Shown: positions 1-9,393, counted from the stretch's first letter. The stretch: 64,000 nucleotides of DNA from Candidatus Obscuribacterales bacterium (GCA_031292355.1 JARLHI010000055.1:248001-312000); one strand, 5' to 3'. Notes: a model not told the origin generated them from the sequence alone. A program made the numbers and translations.

Positions 1-1089
1 TCTCTCAATCAAAAAGAGCTATATGCCTCGTCAGACACGCTGGAAGCCGAGCTTAAAAACGTCTCGGAATTGCAAGACGTAAACAGTGATTTGTTGATGA
101 AAAATCTGGAGTTAGATGTTGAGATCAATAGGGAAAAACTGTCTCAATTAGGTATCACCATGCAAGAAGCTCAAGATGCCTTAAACAGCGCCTATGCAGC
201 CAGACAAGTATCTGTAATTTACACGCCGAACAATCAATACTGGGTCATTTTAGAAGTGCAACCAAAATTCTATCGGGATCCATCGGTGCTAGAATTTATT
301 CGCATTCACACAGCTGCCGGACAACTCGTTCCACTCAATACAGTGGCGACAATCAAGCGCATAAGTGGACCGCTGATGGTCAACCACGCAGGGCAATTCC
401 CTTGCGTCACCATATCGTTTAACGTGCGTCCGGGCGCCTCTTTAAGCAACGCCGTCGCCAAGATCAAAGAAATCTCAGCGCGTATTTTACCAAGCGATAT
501 TAGTTACAACTTTCAAGGTAGTGCTAAGGCATTCGAAAGTTCGACTAAAGACCTGGGCTTTCTACTTTGCATATCAATCCTTGTTATCTATATTGTCCTG
601 GGAATGCTGTACGAAAGCTTCATCCACCCCATCACAATTTTGTCAGGGCTGCCGTCAGCCGGTCTGGGTGCGTTTTTTGTGTTGCTTTTATGCCACAAAG
701 ATTTAGATATTTATGGTTTCCTCGGATTGATTTTGCTCGTGGGCATCGTTAAGAAAAACGCGATCATGCTTGTCGACTTTGCCCTTATTACTCAGCGGGC
801 AGAAAATAAAACATCCGAAGAAGCAATTTATCACGCCTGTCTGGTGCGGTTCAGACCAATTATGATGACGACCATGGCAGCACTCTTAGGTAGTGTGCCA
901 ATCGCATTCGCTACCGGGCAGGGTGCCGAATCCAGACAACCACTTGGTTTGACTGTCGTGGGCGGACTTCTCGTTTCTCAAATCGTCACTCTATATATCA
1001 CACCGGTTTTCTACATCTATCTTGAACAAGCACTCCACGGGTATCAAGCCTGGCAGGCTCGCCGCAAACTGAAGGAAAGCACACCATGA
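1..1089 (+). CDS. RND multidrug efflux permease (AcrB/MdtB-like), C-terminal part, cut by the left edge
   Basis: The frame is open from base 1, so only about the last 362 of some 1,040 residues are present. The residues match the second periplasmic porter loop (SAYAARQ, NQYWVI, YRDP) and the last membrane helices of an HAE-1 RND permease. The helix motif GIVKKNAIML carries the lysine of the proton relay, and RFRPIMMTTMAALLG is typical of the family. The next gene overlaps by four bases (ATGA) and is clearly homologous, so the two are probably made together and may form a heterotrimer as MdtB and MdtC do. That pairing is inference. No membrane-fusion or outer-membrane gene lies downstream, so these would have to be upstream, outside the window. 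Confidence 0.93.
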   Translation, partial: SLNQKELYASSDTLEAELKNVSELQDVNSDLLMKNLELDVEINREKLSQLGITMQEAQDALNSAYAARQVSVIYTPNNQYWVILEVQPKFYRDPSVLEFIRIHTAAGQLVPLNTVATIKRISGPLMVNHAGQFPCVTISFNVRPGASLSNAVAKIKEISARILPSDISYNFQGSAKAFESSTKDLGFLLCISILVIYIVLGMLYESFIHPITILSGLPSAGLGAFFVLLLCHKDLDIYGFLGLILLVGIVKKNAIMLVDFALITQRAENKTSEEAIYHACLVRFRPIMMTTMAALLGSVPIAFATGQGAESRQPLGLTVVGGLLVSQIVTLYITPVFYIYLEQALHGYQAWQARRKLKESTP

Positions 1090-4000
1090 ATCTCGGCACA
1101 CTTTGCATTCAGCGTCCGGTGATGACGACGCTCGTCATGTTCGCCATTATGCTTTTCGGCGTTCTTGGCTATCAGCAATTGCCGATTAGCAATTTGCCGA
1201 ATGTAGATTTCCCAACGATTCAGGTAACAAGTCAGTTGCCTGGCGCATCGGCCGAAACAATGTCATCGGCTGTCTCTATTCCTCTAGAAAAACAATTCGC
1301 GACAATTTCTGGGTTAACGCAGATGACTTCGGCCAGCACTCTTGGCCAATCGCTAATAACACTGCAATTCGATCAGGCACGCAATCTCGATGGAGCGGCA
1401 CTCGACGTGCAGGCGGCAATTACTGCCGCCTCAAAGCAATTGCCGCCGCAGATGATTATTCCGCCTACTTTTACCAAGGTCAATCCTGCCACTCAACCTG
1501 TACTTTATTTAGCAGTCAGTTCAAAGACACTGCCTCTACATCAAGTGGACTATTACGCCGAAACCTTGCTTGCTCAGCGCATCTCGCGTGTGTCTGGCGT
1601 CGCCCAAGTGCAGGTCAACGGATCGCAACAATACGCTGTGCGCATTCAATGCGATCCTCAACGTCTTGCTTCTTACGGCATGGGCATCGATGACGTAATG
1701 ACGGCAGTGTCTGCTGCCAATCAAAATCAACCTACTGGCACACTCTGGGGCAAGGCACAGGCTTTTACGATTCAATCAAACGGACAATTGCTCAGCGCCA
1801 AGGCCTACGATCCAATCATTTTAGCAATTCGCAATGGCGCGCCAGTTCGTCTCAATCAAGTAGCAAGAGCAATTGACAGCGTTCAAAACGATAAAGAAGC
1901 AGGGACTTATAACGGCACTCCTGCTGTCATTCTAGCGGTACTGAGGCAGCCTGGCGCAAACACAATCCAGGTTGTTGACGCCATCAAAGGATTAATTCCC
2001 ACATTTCGTGCACTAATTCCAAGCGCTGTCAGCCTCGATGTGATGTATGACCAATCTCAATCAATTCGTAATTCAGTCGATGATGTACAGTTCACCTTGT
2101 TATTAACAGTAGGTCTAGTTGTATTCGTTATCTTTATTTTTCTGGGCAATCTGTCGGCAACGTTCATTCCCAGCCTTGCTCTGCCAATTTCAATCATCGG
2201 TACTTTTGCGGCGATGAAGGTGCTTGGCTTCAGTTTGAACAATTTGTCCTTAATGGCGTTGTCTCTGTCGGTTGGTTTCGTCGTGGATGACGCCATCGTC
2301 ATGCTAGAGAACATCGTACGTCATATGGAAATGGGCAAGCAGCCCATGCAAGCCGCACTAGATGGCTCGAAAGAAATTGGCTTCACAATTTTATCGATGA
2401 CTATTTCACTGATTGCTGTATTTATTCCTGTCCTCTTGCTACCAGGAATTGTCGGCAAGTTGTTCAATGAGTTTGCAGTGACAATCAGTGTCGCCATTAT
2501 GATCTCTGGCTTCATCTCTTTGAGCTTCACACCCATGTTGTGTAGCCGCTTCTTAAAGCCTCATACGGCGTCACACAATCGACTGGTAGCGGCATCAGAA
2601 AAGGGCTTCGGTTTTTTACAGACTATCTACAAACACTCTTTGCACTTTGCACTGGAAAACAAAATTGTCGTCGTCCTAGTCTTTGTGGGCATGCTCGTTG
2701 CCACAGCGTTCTTATTCAGCGTAGTGCCCAAGGGCTTTATGCCAAGCGAAGACACAGGTCAAATCGTCATCATGACTGAAGGCGAGCAGGGTATCTCTTA
2801 CGACGCCATGGTGCTCCGACACCAGGCACTGGTGGATTTGCTACAAAAAGATCCAAACGTCGAATCGGTGATGTCCAGTATTGGCGTGGGCAACGGCAGT
2901 CCCAACCTAACCTTGAACCAAGGGCGTCTGCTGGTAGTTTTAAAGCCGCAGAATAAAAGAGCGCTGAAGGTCAACGACATCATCGCGGAATTACAGCCTA
3001 AACTCGCTACCGTACACGGTGTCACTTCGTATCTGCAAAATCCACCATCGATAACAATTGGCGGACAGGTGACGAAAAGCTTGTATCAATACACGCTCTC
3101 AAGCCCCAACACCGATTCGTTGTACGACGTCTCACGCGACATGCAGCAAAAAATCACGAAAATACAGGGCATCATCGACGTCACTACTGACCTTGAAGTA
3201 GACAATCCAGAAGTTCACGTAAAAGTAGATCGCGACAAATTGTCGGAACTCGGACTGTCAATGCTGCAAGTGGAAGACGCTCTCGATAGTGCATACGCCG
3301 CTCGCCAGATTTCGACGATGTACACTTCGGCCAATCAGTACTGGGTAATCATCGAAGTCGCGCCCAAGTATTATCGCGATCCAAACGTGCTACATGATTT
3401 GTACGTGCGCTCGAGCGGTGGTCAACTAGTACGCCTCGATAGCGTTGCCGAAATTTCGCTTGGACGAGGTCCTTTGCTGGTCAATCATCTCGGTCAATTT
3501 CCGTCTGTGACAATTTCATTCAACCTTGTGCCAGGAATGTCGCTTGGCGAAGCAGTCAATCAAATTCGCAAAATCGCCGCCACTGATGTTCCTGCCTCGA
3601 TAACGACGACGTTCCAGGGGACCGCATCAGCGTTTGAAGATTCACTGGGTAACCTTGGCGTTTTGCTAGTCCTTGCGGTAGTCGTGATTTATATCGTTCT
3701 AGGCATTTTGTACGAAAGCTTCGTCCATCCAATTACGATTCTGTCGGGCTTACCGTCTGCTGGACTAGGAGCCTTGATAGTCTTAATGATTTTTCGTCTG
3801 GACCTCGATATTTACGGTTTCTTAGGCTTGATTATGTTAATTGGTATCGTCAAAAAGAATGCCATCATGATGATCGACTTTGCCATGGAAGCGCAACGCA
3901 ACCAAGGCATGAATACTGAAGAAGCAATCTACGAGGCTTGCCTGACTCGTTTTAGACCAATTATGATGACGACAATGGCTGCTTTGATGGGCGGTATTCC

Positions 4001-4235
4001 CATTGCACTTGGTATCGGCGCTGGTGCTGAATCGAGACAACCGTTAGGCTTAACAGTGGTGGGCGGCTTGCTCGTATCTCAATTTGTGACACTGTACATA
4101 ACACCAGTGTTTTATATCTACCTCGACCATTTACAACAACGCTTTACTAAAAAGCATCCAGAGGATGATGATGATCTCAGCCGCCCGACTGATTCGCACG
4201 AGCCCGGTGACCTGCAACAGACCACAGCCATCTAG
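1086..4235 (+). CDS. RND multidrug efflux permease (AcrB/MdtC-like)
   Basis: This is a complete 1,049-residue inner-membrane proton-drug antiporter of the HAE-1 RND family, the usual length. It starts with the family opening (IQRPVMTTLVM, a first helix, then the LPISNLPNVDFPTIQV loop). GFVVDDAIVMLENIVRH in helix 4 carries the paired aspartates and GIVKKNAIMMIDFA in helix 10 the lysine of the proton pathway. RPIMMTTMAALMGG and GAESRQPLGLTVVGG close the protein. The tail is acidic (EDDDD). It overlaps the preceding RND gene by ATGA and shares long stretches with it, so it is a tandem paralogue. Substrate cannot be read from the sequence. Confidence 0.96.
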   Translation: MNLGTLCIQRPVMTTLVMFAIMLFGVLGYQQLPISNLPNVDFPTIQVTSQLPGASAETMSSAVSIPLEKQFATISGLTQMTSASTLGQSLITLQFDQARNLDGAALDVQAAITAASKQLPPQMIIPPTFTKVNPATQPVLYLAVSSKTLPLHQVDYYAETLLAQRISRVSGVAQVQVNGSQQYAVRIQCDPQRLASYGMGIDDVMTAVSAANQNQPTGTLWGKAQAFTIQSNGQLLSAKAYDPIILAIRNGAPVRLNQVARAIDSVQNDKEAGTYNGTPAVILAVLRQPGANTIQVVDAIKGLIPTFRALIPSAVSLDVMYDQSQSIRNSVDDVQFTLLLTVGLVVFVIFIFLGNLSATFIPSLALPISIIGTFAAMKVLGFSLNNLSLMALSLSVGFVVDDAIVMLENIVRHMEMGKQPMQAALDGSKEIGFTILSMTISLIAVFIPVLLLPGIVGKLFNEFAVTISVAIMISGFISLSFTPMLCSRFLKPHTASHNRLVAASEKGFGFLQTIYKHSLHFALENKIVVVLVFVGMLVATAFLFSVVPKGFMPSEDTGQIVIMTEGEQGISYDAMVLRHQALVDLLQKDPNVESVMSSIGVGNGSPNLTLNQGRLLVVLKPQNKRALKVNDIIAELQPKLATVHGVTSYLQNPPSITIGGQVTKSLYQYTLSSPNTDSLYDVSRDMQQKITKIQGIIDVTTDLEVDNPEVHVKVDRDKLSELGLSMLQVEDALDSAYAARQISTMYTSANQYWVIIEVAPKYYRDPNVLHDLYVRSSGGQLVRLDSVAEISLGRGPLLVNHLGQFPSVTISFNLVPGMSLGEAVNQIRKIAATDVPASITTTFQGTASAFEDSLGNLGVLLVLAVVVIYIVLGILYESFVHPITILSGLPSAGLGALIVLMIFRLDLDIYGFLGLIMLIGIVKKNAIMMIDFAMEAQRNQGMNTEEAIYEACLTRFRPIMMTTMAALMGGIPIALGIGAGAESRQPLGLTVVGGLLVSQFVTLYITPVFYIYLDHLQQRFTKKHPEDDDDLSRPTDSHEPGDLQQTTAI

Positions 4236-4256
4236 TAACGCTCGAGAATTTGAAAC

Positions 4257-4751
4257 ATGATCAAAAACGACATGCTCGTTCAATTATTGAAACTTGAACC
4301 GATAGTGCCAGCGATAAATTCGATGCGAGAAGCAGGTGTTATCATCAGACGCGCAAACCCATGGGAAATTTCACTGGTGACGAAATTTATAGTCAGTCAA
4401 TTCACCCAAGGCTGGGCTGATGAGGTTTCTATAGCTTATTCGCGTCAACCTATATCTGTTTTCATCGCCATATGCAACGATAAGGTAGTCGGCTTTGCCG
4501 CTTACGAATGCACGCGACGTGCATATTTTGGCCCAACTGGTGTCGCAGCGAACGAACGCGGAAAGGGCATTGGCAAAGCATTATGTTTAGCTGCGTTGCA
4601 CGGCTTGAGAGAAATGGGCTATGCCTATGGCATCATCGGCTCAGCCGAAACGCCTGAATTTTATACACGCAGCGTGGGCGCAGTGGAAATTGAAAACAGT
4701 GTGCCAGGCGTTTACGTGGACTTAATTGGAGTGGTTGGATCAGGTCAATGA
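4257..4751 (+). CDS. GNAT-family N-acetyltransferase
   Basis: This is a 164-residue GCN5-related acetyltransferase that would transfer an acetyl group from acetyl-CoA to an unknown amine. The acetyl-CoA pyrophosphate-binding motif is visible around residues 97-108 (NERGKGIGKAL), followed by the helix ALHGLREMGY and the strand IIGSAET. GFAAYECTRRAYFGPTGVA forms the central strands. It starts 21 bases after the RND permease stop and ends in a four-base ATGA overlap with the next gene, so it probably sits in that operon. Nothing shows what is acetylated; drug or peptide acetylation would fit the neighbours but is only a guess. Confidence 0.85.
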   Translation: MIKNDMLVQLLKLEPIVPAINSMREAGVIIRRANPWEISLVTKFIVSQFTQGWADEVSIAYSRQPISVFIAICNDKVVGFAAYECTRRAYFGPTGVAANERGKGIGKALCLAALHGLREMGYAYGIIGSAETPEFYTRSVGAVEIENSVPGVYVDLIGVVGSGQ

Positions 4752-5710
4752 TATTCCGTTATTTTTTCGCTCTATCAGTCACTATCGCAATTGCAGTTTT
4801 CGCTATTCCATCAGCATCATGCCTGGAGTCAACGTTCGAAAGCGCAGTTGTCGCATATAAGCAGGGTTCTTTTGCTCAATCAATAAAGCTTCTGAAAAGC
4901 TGTCAGCAAGCGCAAGGTACTGTGGGCAAAATGCCAAAGAGTGATTTGATTCACTACTATCTCGCGCTGGCATTCCAGGGACAAAATCAGAAAACGCAAG
5001 CATGCGAAGAATACGATTGGATCCTTAAAAATAGTAATGATGCAACTTTGCGAACCTATGCCGTCATCGGAGCACAAAGACTAACTGGAGCCAAGGAAGC
5101 TGTCAGAGCCAACGGCGCGTCAACCAATACGACAGGACAAGCTGGGCATGCAGCCACTAGCAGCAGATCTATAGCGATCAGAGATGCCAATTCGTATTTT
5201 ATGAACTGGCACGATTGTGGTGCTAATGCGAGAGATTGTGGCCCGGTATGCTTAGCAATGATATTGACGGCCTACAATCATTTTCCTCCCAACAGTGCAA
5301 GTCGTAGTCCGCACGATGTGATCAGAGCAGTGCGAGTCTTAATGACAGGCAAAGACAGTGAAGAAAACACCACGCTGGAACAAGTTGTTGACACAGCGCA
5401 TAAAGTCGCTCTTAGGACTGATCGCTCAGACGGAATTAAACACGTCGACACTGCACTAGCACAAGGCAAACTTGTGATGGTGTGCGGAAGTCCACTCGTT
5501 AAAGGTTCTTTCGGCACAAGAATCGGATACGACGAAAGTGCAGCTAATGAGGGACATTATATGGTCGTTACGGGAGTAACTCATGGCGAATACTCGGTCA
5601 GCGATCCAAATCTGCATGAGAGCATAACGATCAGCCGAACCGAGCTCGAAACGTTCCTCAGTTTCTATAACGGTCGATTTCCTGGTTGCAGCATCGCCAT
5701 TAGCCCTTAG
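4748..5710 (+). CDS. Secreted C39-like (papain-fold) cysteine peptidase with an N-terminal helical repeat region
   Basis: A 320-residue protein with a signal peptide (about residues 1-26, cleavage near ASC). Residues 30-120 look like a short TPR-type helical segment (YKQGSFAQSIKLL, HYYLALAFQGQNQ). From about residue 150 comes a peptidase C39-like domain: DCGPVCLAMIL carries the likely catalytic cysteine, GHYMVVTGV the histidine, and VSDPNL the third residue. C39-like domains cleave double-glycine leaders or other peptides, but free-standing versions have unknown substrates. It overlaps the acetyltransferase by ATGA. The enzyme call rests on these three motifs; activity is unproven. Confidence 0.75.
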   Translation: MIFRYFFALSVTIAIAVFAIPSASCLESTFESAVVAYKQGSFAQSIKLLKSCQQAQGTVGKMPKSDLIHYYLALAFQGQNQKTQACEEYDWILKNSNDATLRTYAVIGAQRLTGAKEAVRANGASTNTTGQAGHAATSSRSIAIRDANSYFMNWHDCGANARDCGPVCLAMILTAYNHFPPNSASRSPHDVIRAVRVLMTGKDSEENTTLEQVVDTAHKVALRTDRSDGIKHVDTALAQGKLVMVCGSPLVKGSFGTRIGYDESAANEGHYMVVTGVTHGEYSVSDPNLHESITISRTELETFLSFYNGRFPGCSIAISP

Positions 5711-5723
5711 GTTGGCTTGGTCG

Positions 5724-6437
5724 TTACTTATTCTCAGCCAAAAGCTTATCAATCTCCTGATGCAGGGAAACAGATGCTGGCGTCCCTTTCTCCAGTCGCC
5801 CTAGATCATGCCCCCAGACGATAATTCCATTTTTATCGATTAGAAACGATGCCGACGAATAGGCGCGCGCCGCTGAATGGATCCAGAATTTTTCAATCGT
5901 GTTCCATGAATTATCTATGGCGATTGGATTTTTGTAACCAAGATCGGCAGCTGCTTTAGCTACTTCTTCGAGGCTATCACCTTTGGTTGTTTTGGCGTGA
6001 TGAATACCGATGACAACGAGCCCGTCTTTAGCATATTTACTTTCAAGGTCATTCATCAGAGGCGCGCTCGCCACGCACATATCGCAATTACGGTACCAAA
6101 ACCTGATAAAAACCGGATGGCCGCGCAACTGCGCCATCGACATGGGCTTGCAATTAACCCATTGCAGATCGCTCGCAAACTCTGGCGCGGCTGTGCCGAT
6201 TAGATCGCGAACTTCCTTTGATGGCTTCCAGACTGCACCTGTAGCTGGCAGCCGCATGTCGGCTTCTGCTGCACGACCACAATCTGTGTATGTTCTTGCG
6301 CCAATTTGATGCTGCATATCCAAGTGCTGGTCGGTGCCAGGCGTAAAAGTGGCGCCCCCCGCAGCAAAAACTGGAGAGACAGACAGGCTGCTCAGGACGA
6401 GAATCAATGCGGTTTTGAATTGGTCCAAGTTTGTCAT
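5724..6437 (-). CDS. Secreted thioredoxin-fold (TlpA/AlkyI hydroperoxide reductase-like) protein
   Basis: About 237 residues, with a signal peptide (FKTALILVLSSLSVSPVFA). The C-terminal 150 residues form a thioredoxin-like domain of the TlpA/ResA kind: HPVFIRFWYRNCDMC holds a CxxC redox pair (C-D-M-C), followed by GLVVIGIHHAKT, SFLIDKNGIIVWGHDLGRL and the usual cis-Pro region. It would act outside the cytoplasmic membrane as a thiol-disulfide oxidoreductase. I place the start at the ATG at 6437 because an AGAG box lies just upstream, rather than at the TTG six codons earlier. It converges on the peptidase gene, 13 bases away. The partner is unknown. Confidence 0.82.
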   Translation of the reverse strand: MTNLDQFKTALILVLSSLSVSPVFAAGGATFTPGTDQHLDMQHQIGARTYTDCGRAAEADMRLPATGAVWKPSKEVRDLIGTAAPEFASDLQWVNCKPMSMAQLRGHPVFIRFWYRNCDMCVASAPLMNDLESKYAKDGLVVIGIHHAKTTKGDSLEEVAKAAADLGYKNPIAIDNSWNTIEKFWIHSAARAYSSASFLIDKNGIIVWGHDLGRLEKGTPASVSLHQEIDKLLAENK

Positions 6438-6469
6438 GATTTTGTTCTCTAACAACTATCATGACACAG

Positions 6470-7504
6470 TCAAACAACCACAGCTTTTTTATCGAAAAGA
6501 CTTTCAGCGCAGTCAATCACTGTATTGGCGGTAGAACGCGACTTCCAACCGAGAATTTTCTCGGCGCGCGCGGCAGTGAACTCGTGTTTGCGACCAAGGC
6601 CAGGCGTAACAAATTTAAGGACGGGGTCAAAAAATGCGGCAATATGAAGGACGAAATCAGGCAGCGGAATTGATGGTACTTTTCTTGCACGGGCACCAAG
6701 TTTTTCGCGCATGATCTTGGATATTTCACTCATCCACATAAAATTACCGGTGGCGATAAAGCGCTTACCGGCAGCTTCGGGAACGGTCATTGCGCGCCAG
6801 TGTATGTCTGCTAGATCGCGCACATCGACTACATTGAAACCAAGTCGCGGTATGCCAGGAAATTGGCCGGAAAGAAGACGACTAACGATTTGCACCGACC
6901 CAAGATTGTCTGGACTGAGCACCGGACCCAAAACCGCCGTCGGCAGAATCGTCACAACTGTCATCGGTCCCTTGTAGGTTTCCATAAACGACCAGATGGC
7001 GCGCTCTGCTAACGTTTTAGATTGGCGATAAATATCAATATTGCTCTTACTCAAATCTGTCCAGACATTTTCGTCACTAACGCAATCGTGTGCATCAGGA
7101 GCGGGCCCCGCAGCAGCGACAGAGGACGTGACCACAACACGTTTAACACCAGCTGCAGTGGCAGCCTTAATCACGCGCATTGAGCCATCTCGAGCAGGAA
7201 TGATCAGGTCATCTGGGGTTTTTGGCATACTTGATGCAAGCGGTGATGCCACGTGCATTACATAGTCACATCCGGCAACAGCAGCATCCCAACCAGTATC
7301 TGCAGTTAAATCAGCGCCAACGACGGTAAACCGTTCATCAAGGTTGATCGCCCCCTCTAAAGCTGAGGCAATAGCCGCGCGCAGACCCGCTTCCTTGCTC
7401 AAACTTCGCACGGTGGTGCGCACTGCATATCCACGTTTCAAGAGATCGACGATACACCAGCCGCCAATGTAGCCACTGCCGCCAGTTACCAATACAGTTT
7501 CCAT
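6470..7504 (-). CDS. Extended short-chain dehydrogenase (dihydroflavonol reductase-like NAD(P)-dependent epimerase/dehydratase)
   Basis: About 344 residues. The N-terminus has the Rossmann dinucleotide motif VTGGSGYIGG, and the catalytic YxxxK lies in DIYRQSKTLAER; TSSVAAAG supplies the serine. The overall pattern (VMHVASP, DVRDLADIHWRAM) is that of the dihydroflavonol-4-reductase/cinnamoyl-CoA reductase-like branch, which reduces carbonyl groups with NADPH. The start at 7504 is preferred over one four codons upstream because GGAG sits eight bases before it. It lies 45 bases downstream of a TetR gene on the same strand and is probably cotranscribed and controlled by it. Substrate unknown. Confidence 0.88.
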   Translation of the reverse strand: METVLVTGGSGYIGGWCIVDLLKRGYAVRTTVRSLSKEAGLRAAIASALEGAINLDERFTVVGADLTADTGWDAAVAGCDYVMHVASPLASSMPKTPDDLIIPARDGSMRVIKAATAAGVKRVVVTSSVAAAGPAPDAHDCVSDENVWTDLSKSNIDIYRQSKTLAERAIWSFMETYKGPMTVVTILPTAVLGPVLSPDNLGSVQIVSRLLSGQFPGIPRLGFNVVDVRDLADIHWRAMTVPEAAGKRFIATGNFMWMSEISKIMREKLGARARKVPSIPLPDFVLHIAAFFDPVLKFVTPGLGRKHEFTAARAEKILGWKSRSTANTVIDCAESLFDKKAVVV

Positions 7505-7548
7505 ATTTTTCTCCATGAGAATGTCATAAAATAAAGTGCGAGCGTCTT

Positions 7549-8115
7549 TTAAGATATTGCGCGCCAGAATGTCTCAAAACCAAGATCGCTGTGCTTGTCG
7601 GCTTCGTCGGGGTTCTCGATCATAAAATCAATGGTCATGTTCGCCAGTGCTTCCAGAATGCTAGTCACAAACGTAAGCGGTTGACCGCGCAGGTGACCGT
7701 TTGCCACGCAACGAGTGAGCATGTCGCCGATGCAATCTGCACCTTGCCCAGCGACACGCCTAGTTTCCTCACTGATCTCGTCGCTGACGCAAAGCATTGC
7801 CAAAGTTCGGCGTTTATCGGGATTAGCTGCCCCCCAGCGCGTCCAGCGCGACCACATGTAATACGCCTGCTGCTTCAAATCAGCATCGACAGGGGCATCG
7901 CCAATAGCCGTTTCGATCACCTCTTGCTTAATCTGAATGTAGACGTAATTGAGTAAATCGGTTTTTGTCGGGAAATTATTGAACAGAGTGCCATTAGCGA
8001 CATCCGCTTCTTTCGCAATCATAGCTGTTGGCGCGCCCAGCCCCTGACTGGCAAAGACACGAATGGCAGCAGCCACTAGGGCAGCTTTCTTATCCTCTTT
8101 CTGGATTCTTGGCAT
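7549..8115 (-). CDS. TetR/AcrR-family transcriptional regulator
   Basis: 188 residues. The N-terminal helix-turn-helix is clear (AAIRVFASQGLGAPTAMIAKEADVANGTLFNNFPTK region, about residues 13-50); the C-terminal ligand domain is not assignable. The start at 8115 has GGGGAG upstream. A longer start at 8139 can be rejected because it would fall inside the promoter -10 box. A sigma-70 promoter at 8139-8167 contains a perfect 16-base palindrome, so the regulator very probably represses itself and the SDR gene that follows. The inducer is unknown. Confidence 0.92.
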   Translation of the reverse strand: MPRIQKEDKKAALVAAAIRVFASQGLGAPTAMIAKEADVANGTLFNNFPTKTDLLNYVYIQIKQEVIETAIGDAPVDADLKQQAYYMWSRWTRWGAANPDKRRTLAMLCVSDEISEETRRVAGQGADCIGDMLTRCVANGHLRGQPLTFVTSILEALANMTIDFMIENPDEADKHSDLGFETFWRAIS

Positions 8116-8138
8116 TGACTGGTCTCCCCACCAGACCA

Positions 8139-8167
8139 ATCATAAATGAGACTGACTAGTCAGTCAA
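8139..8167 (-). promoter_or_regulatory. Sigma-70 promoter of the TetR-SDR operon
   Basis: Read on the minus strand: TTGACT (8167-8162), a 17-base spacer, then TATGAT (8144-8139). The spacing is ideal, and the implied transcript start lies about 17 bases before the TetR ATG at 8115. The operator palindrome at 8150-8165 covers the spacer and part of the -35 box, so bound repressor would block RNA polymerase. Confidence 0.8.
8150..8165. promoter_or_regulatory. TetR-type operator, perfect 16-bp palindrome
   Basis: The sequence GACTGACTAGTCAGTC is its own reverse complement. It is the classic size and shape of a TetR-family operator (core TGACTAGTCA) and lies within the promoter of the adjacent TetR gene. 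Autoregulation is inferred from position. Confidence 0.85.
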
Positions 8168-8217
8168 TCACTCGACAAGAAAAATTTCCTATAACTTTAA
8201 AACTGAAGCAATCCTCT

Positions 8218-8697
8218 TCAATCCAGCGTAAAGACCCGGACTGTTGTCACTTTTCCCTGCTTGAACTGAATCCGACATCCTTCTCGTCCAAACGGAGGTA
8301 TGACCATCAACAGAATGCTTGCGGAGCCATCAGATAAGTCTTTGAATTTTGACTCCATAGCGTCAAGTTTCTGTATATAGGCCTTCTCTCCGCCTGGCTC
8401 TAAAGAATCTGCGTTCCAATCCGGGTCAAACGGCAGTACGTCTTCAGGATTCACAGCCTTTTTTACAGGCGCTGGATCAGGTGTCACTGAATAATCAAAA
8501 GCGCCTATCTTTCTAGCTTTTGTTATAAAGTCCCGACTGGGATGACCAACTGAAAATTCAGTAGCCAATGCCTGGACTTTTGCATCGGTCTGCTTTCCAT
8601 GGTTCGAAACCACCCAGCCAATCAAAACCAGAATGCCAAAACCAAGTACGGTAAGGCCAACTATTGAGCTAACGAGAATGATGACAATACGCTTAAT
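8218..8697 (-). CDS. Hypothetical membrane-anchored protein with an apparent AUU start
   Basis: The reading frame is open to 8697, giving 159 residues. The first canonical start (TTG at 8625) would cut through a hydrophobic segment; going upstream the frame reads IKRIVIILVSSIVGL and continues hydrophobic to about residue 30, a good membrane anchor. The upstream end is ATT AAG CGT, preceded at six bases by GAGAG, with an in-frame stop two codons above. I therefore suggest initiation at AUU, which is rare. The soluble part (about residues 31-159) is charged and matches no family I recognise. If AUU is not used, the protein starts at 8625 and lacks most of the anchor. Confidence 0.6.
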   Translation of the reverse strand: MKRIVIILVSSIVGLTVLGFGILVLIGWVVSNHGKQTDAKVQALATEFSVGHPSRDFITKARKIGAFDYSVTPDPAPVKKAVNPEDVLPFDPDWNADSLEPGGEKAYIQKLDAMESKFKDLSDGSASILLMVIPPFGREGCRIQFKQGKVTTVRVFTLD

Positions 8698-8862
8698 GAG
8701 TTACTCTCTTTGCGATCAGCCACGCAATTTCAGCCTGTTTGTAATAACTCGGGGATTAGATAACATATGCCCGTTAATCAAAGACCGATCATTCTCTAAG
8801 TGCTCCTATTTTTCCGCGTTTCAGGGTGTTCCAATAGACTCCACTAATAGAGGACCAATTCA

Positions 8863-9393
8863 ATGAAAACGAAGCTCTGGCTATGCTTTCTCCTGTCGAA
8901 TTTGATATTCGCCGGAAACTCGACGGCTGCACTTGCAAAGCATGCAGATCCAGCTCAGAGCGAAAACATGGCGGTAATAATCGGCAACACCGGAGAGCAA
9001 TACCCCATTTATGGAACTGGTGGAATTCGAGTTACTGGTGGTCACCACGGTATGTTCACCAGCAATATGAAAACTTCTCAAATCGAAATTGATGGCAGTG
9101 GTATCACTCCACAGAAAACTATGGCCGTAAGTATAAACGAAGATTTTACGGCCGCTCCAGGTGGTGCCTATTTCGTTTCCAATCCCTGCGTTTGCACGCT
9201 ATCAAGTGCAGTTGGTGTCGCTGGACAAGAGATAACAATCTGCAACGCAGCAAAGGGCGTAACAGTCACATATCAAACCCTCAATGGCGAAACACTAATT
9301 GGTGCCAAGCAGTTAGGTTTATTGCTGGTGAACAATAGTTATGGGCAAGTCGACAAATACATATCGGATGGAAAATCCTGGTTTCGAGAATAA
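8863..9393 (+). CDS. Hypothetical secreted protein
   Basis: A 176-residue protein beginning with a clear signal peptide (MKTKLWLCFLLSNLIFAGNS, cleavage near ALA). The mature part is rich in Gly, Thr, Val and Asn (YGTGGIRVTGGHHG) and looks all-beta, with a single close cysteine pair (NPCVCTL) and one further cysteine. No family recognised. The start is the first ATG after the upstream gene, with a weak ribosome site. It is separate from the TPR-kinase pair downstream by 79 bases. Confidence 0.7.
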   Translation: MKTKLWLCFLLSNLIFAGNSTAALAKHADPAQSENMAVIIGNTGEQYPIYGTGGIRVTGGHHGMFTSNMKTSQIEIDGSGITPQKTMAVSINEDFTAAPGGAYFVSNPCVCTLSSAVGVAGQEITICNAAKGVTVTYQTLNGETLIGAKQLGLLLVNNSYGQVDKYISDGKSWFRE

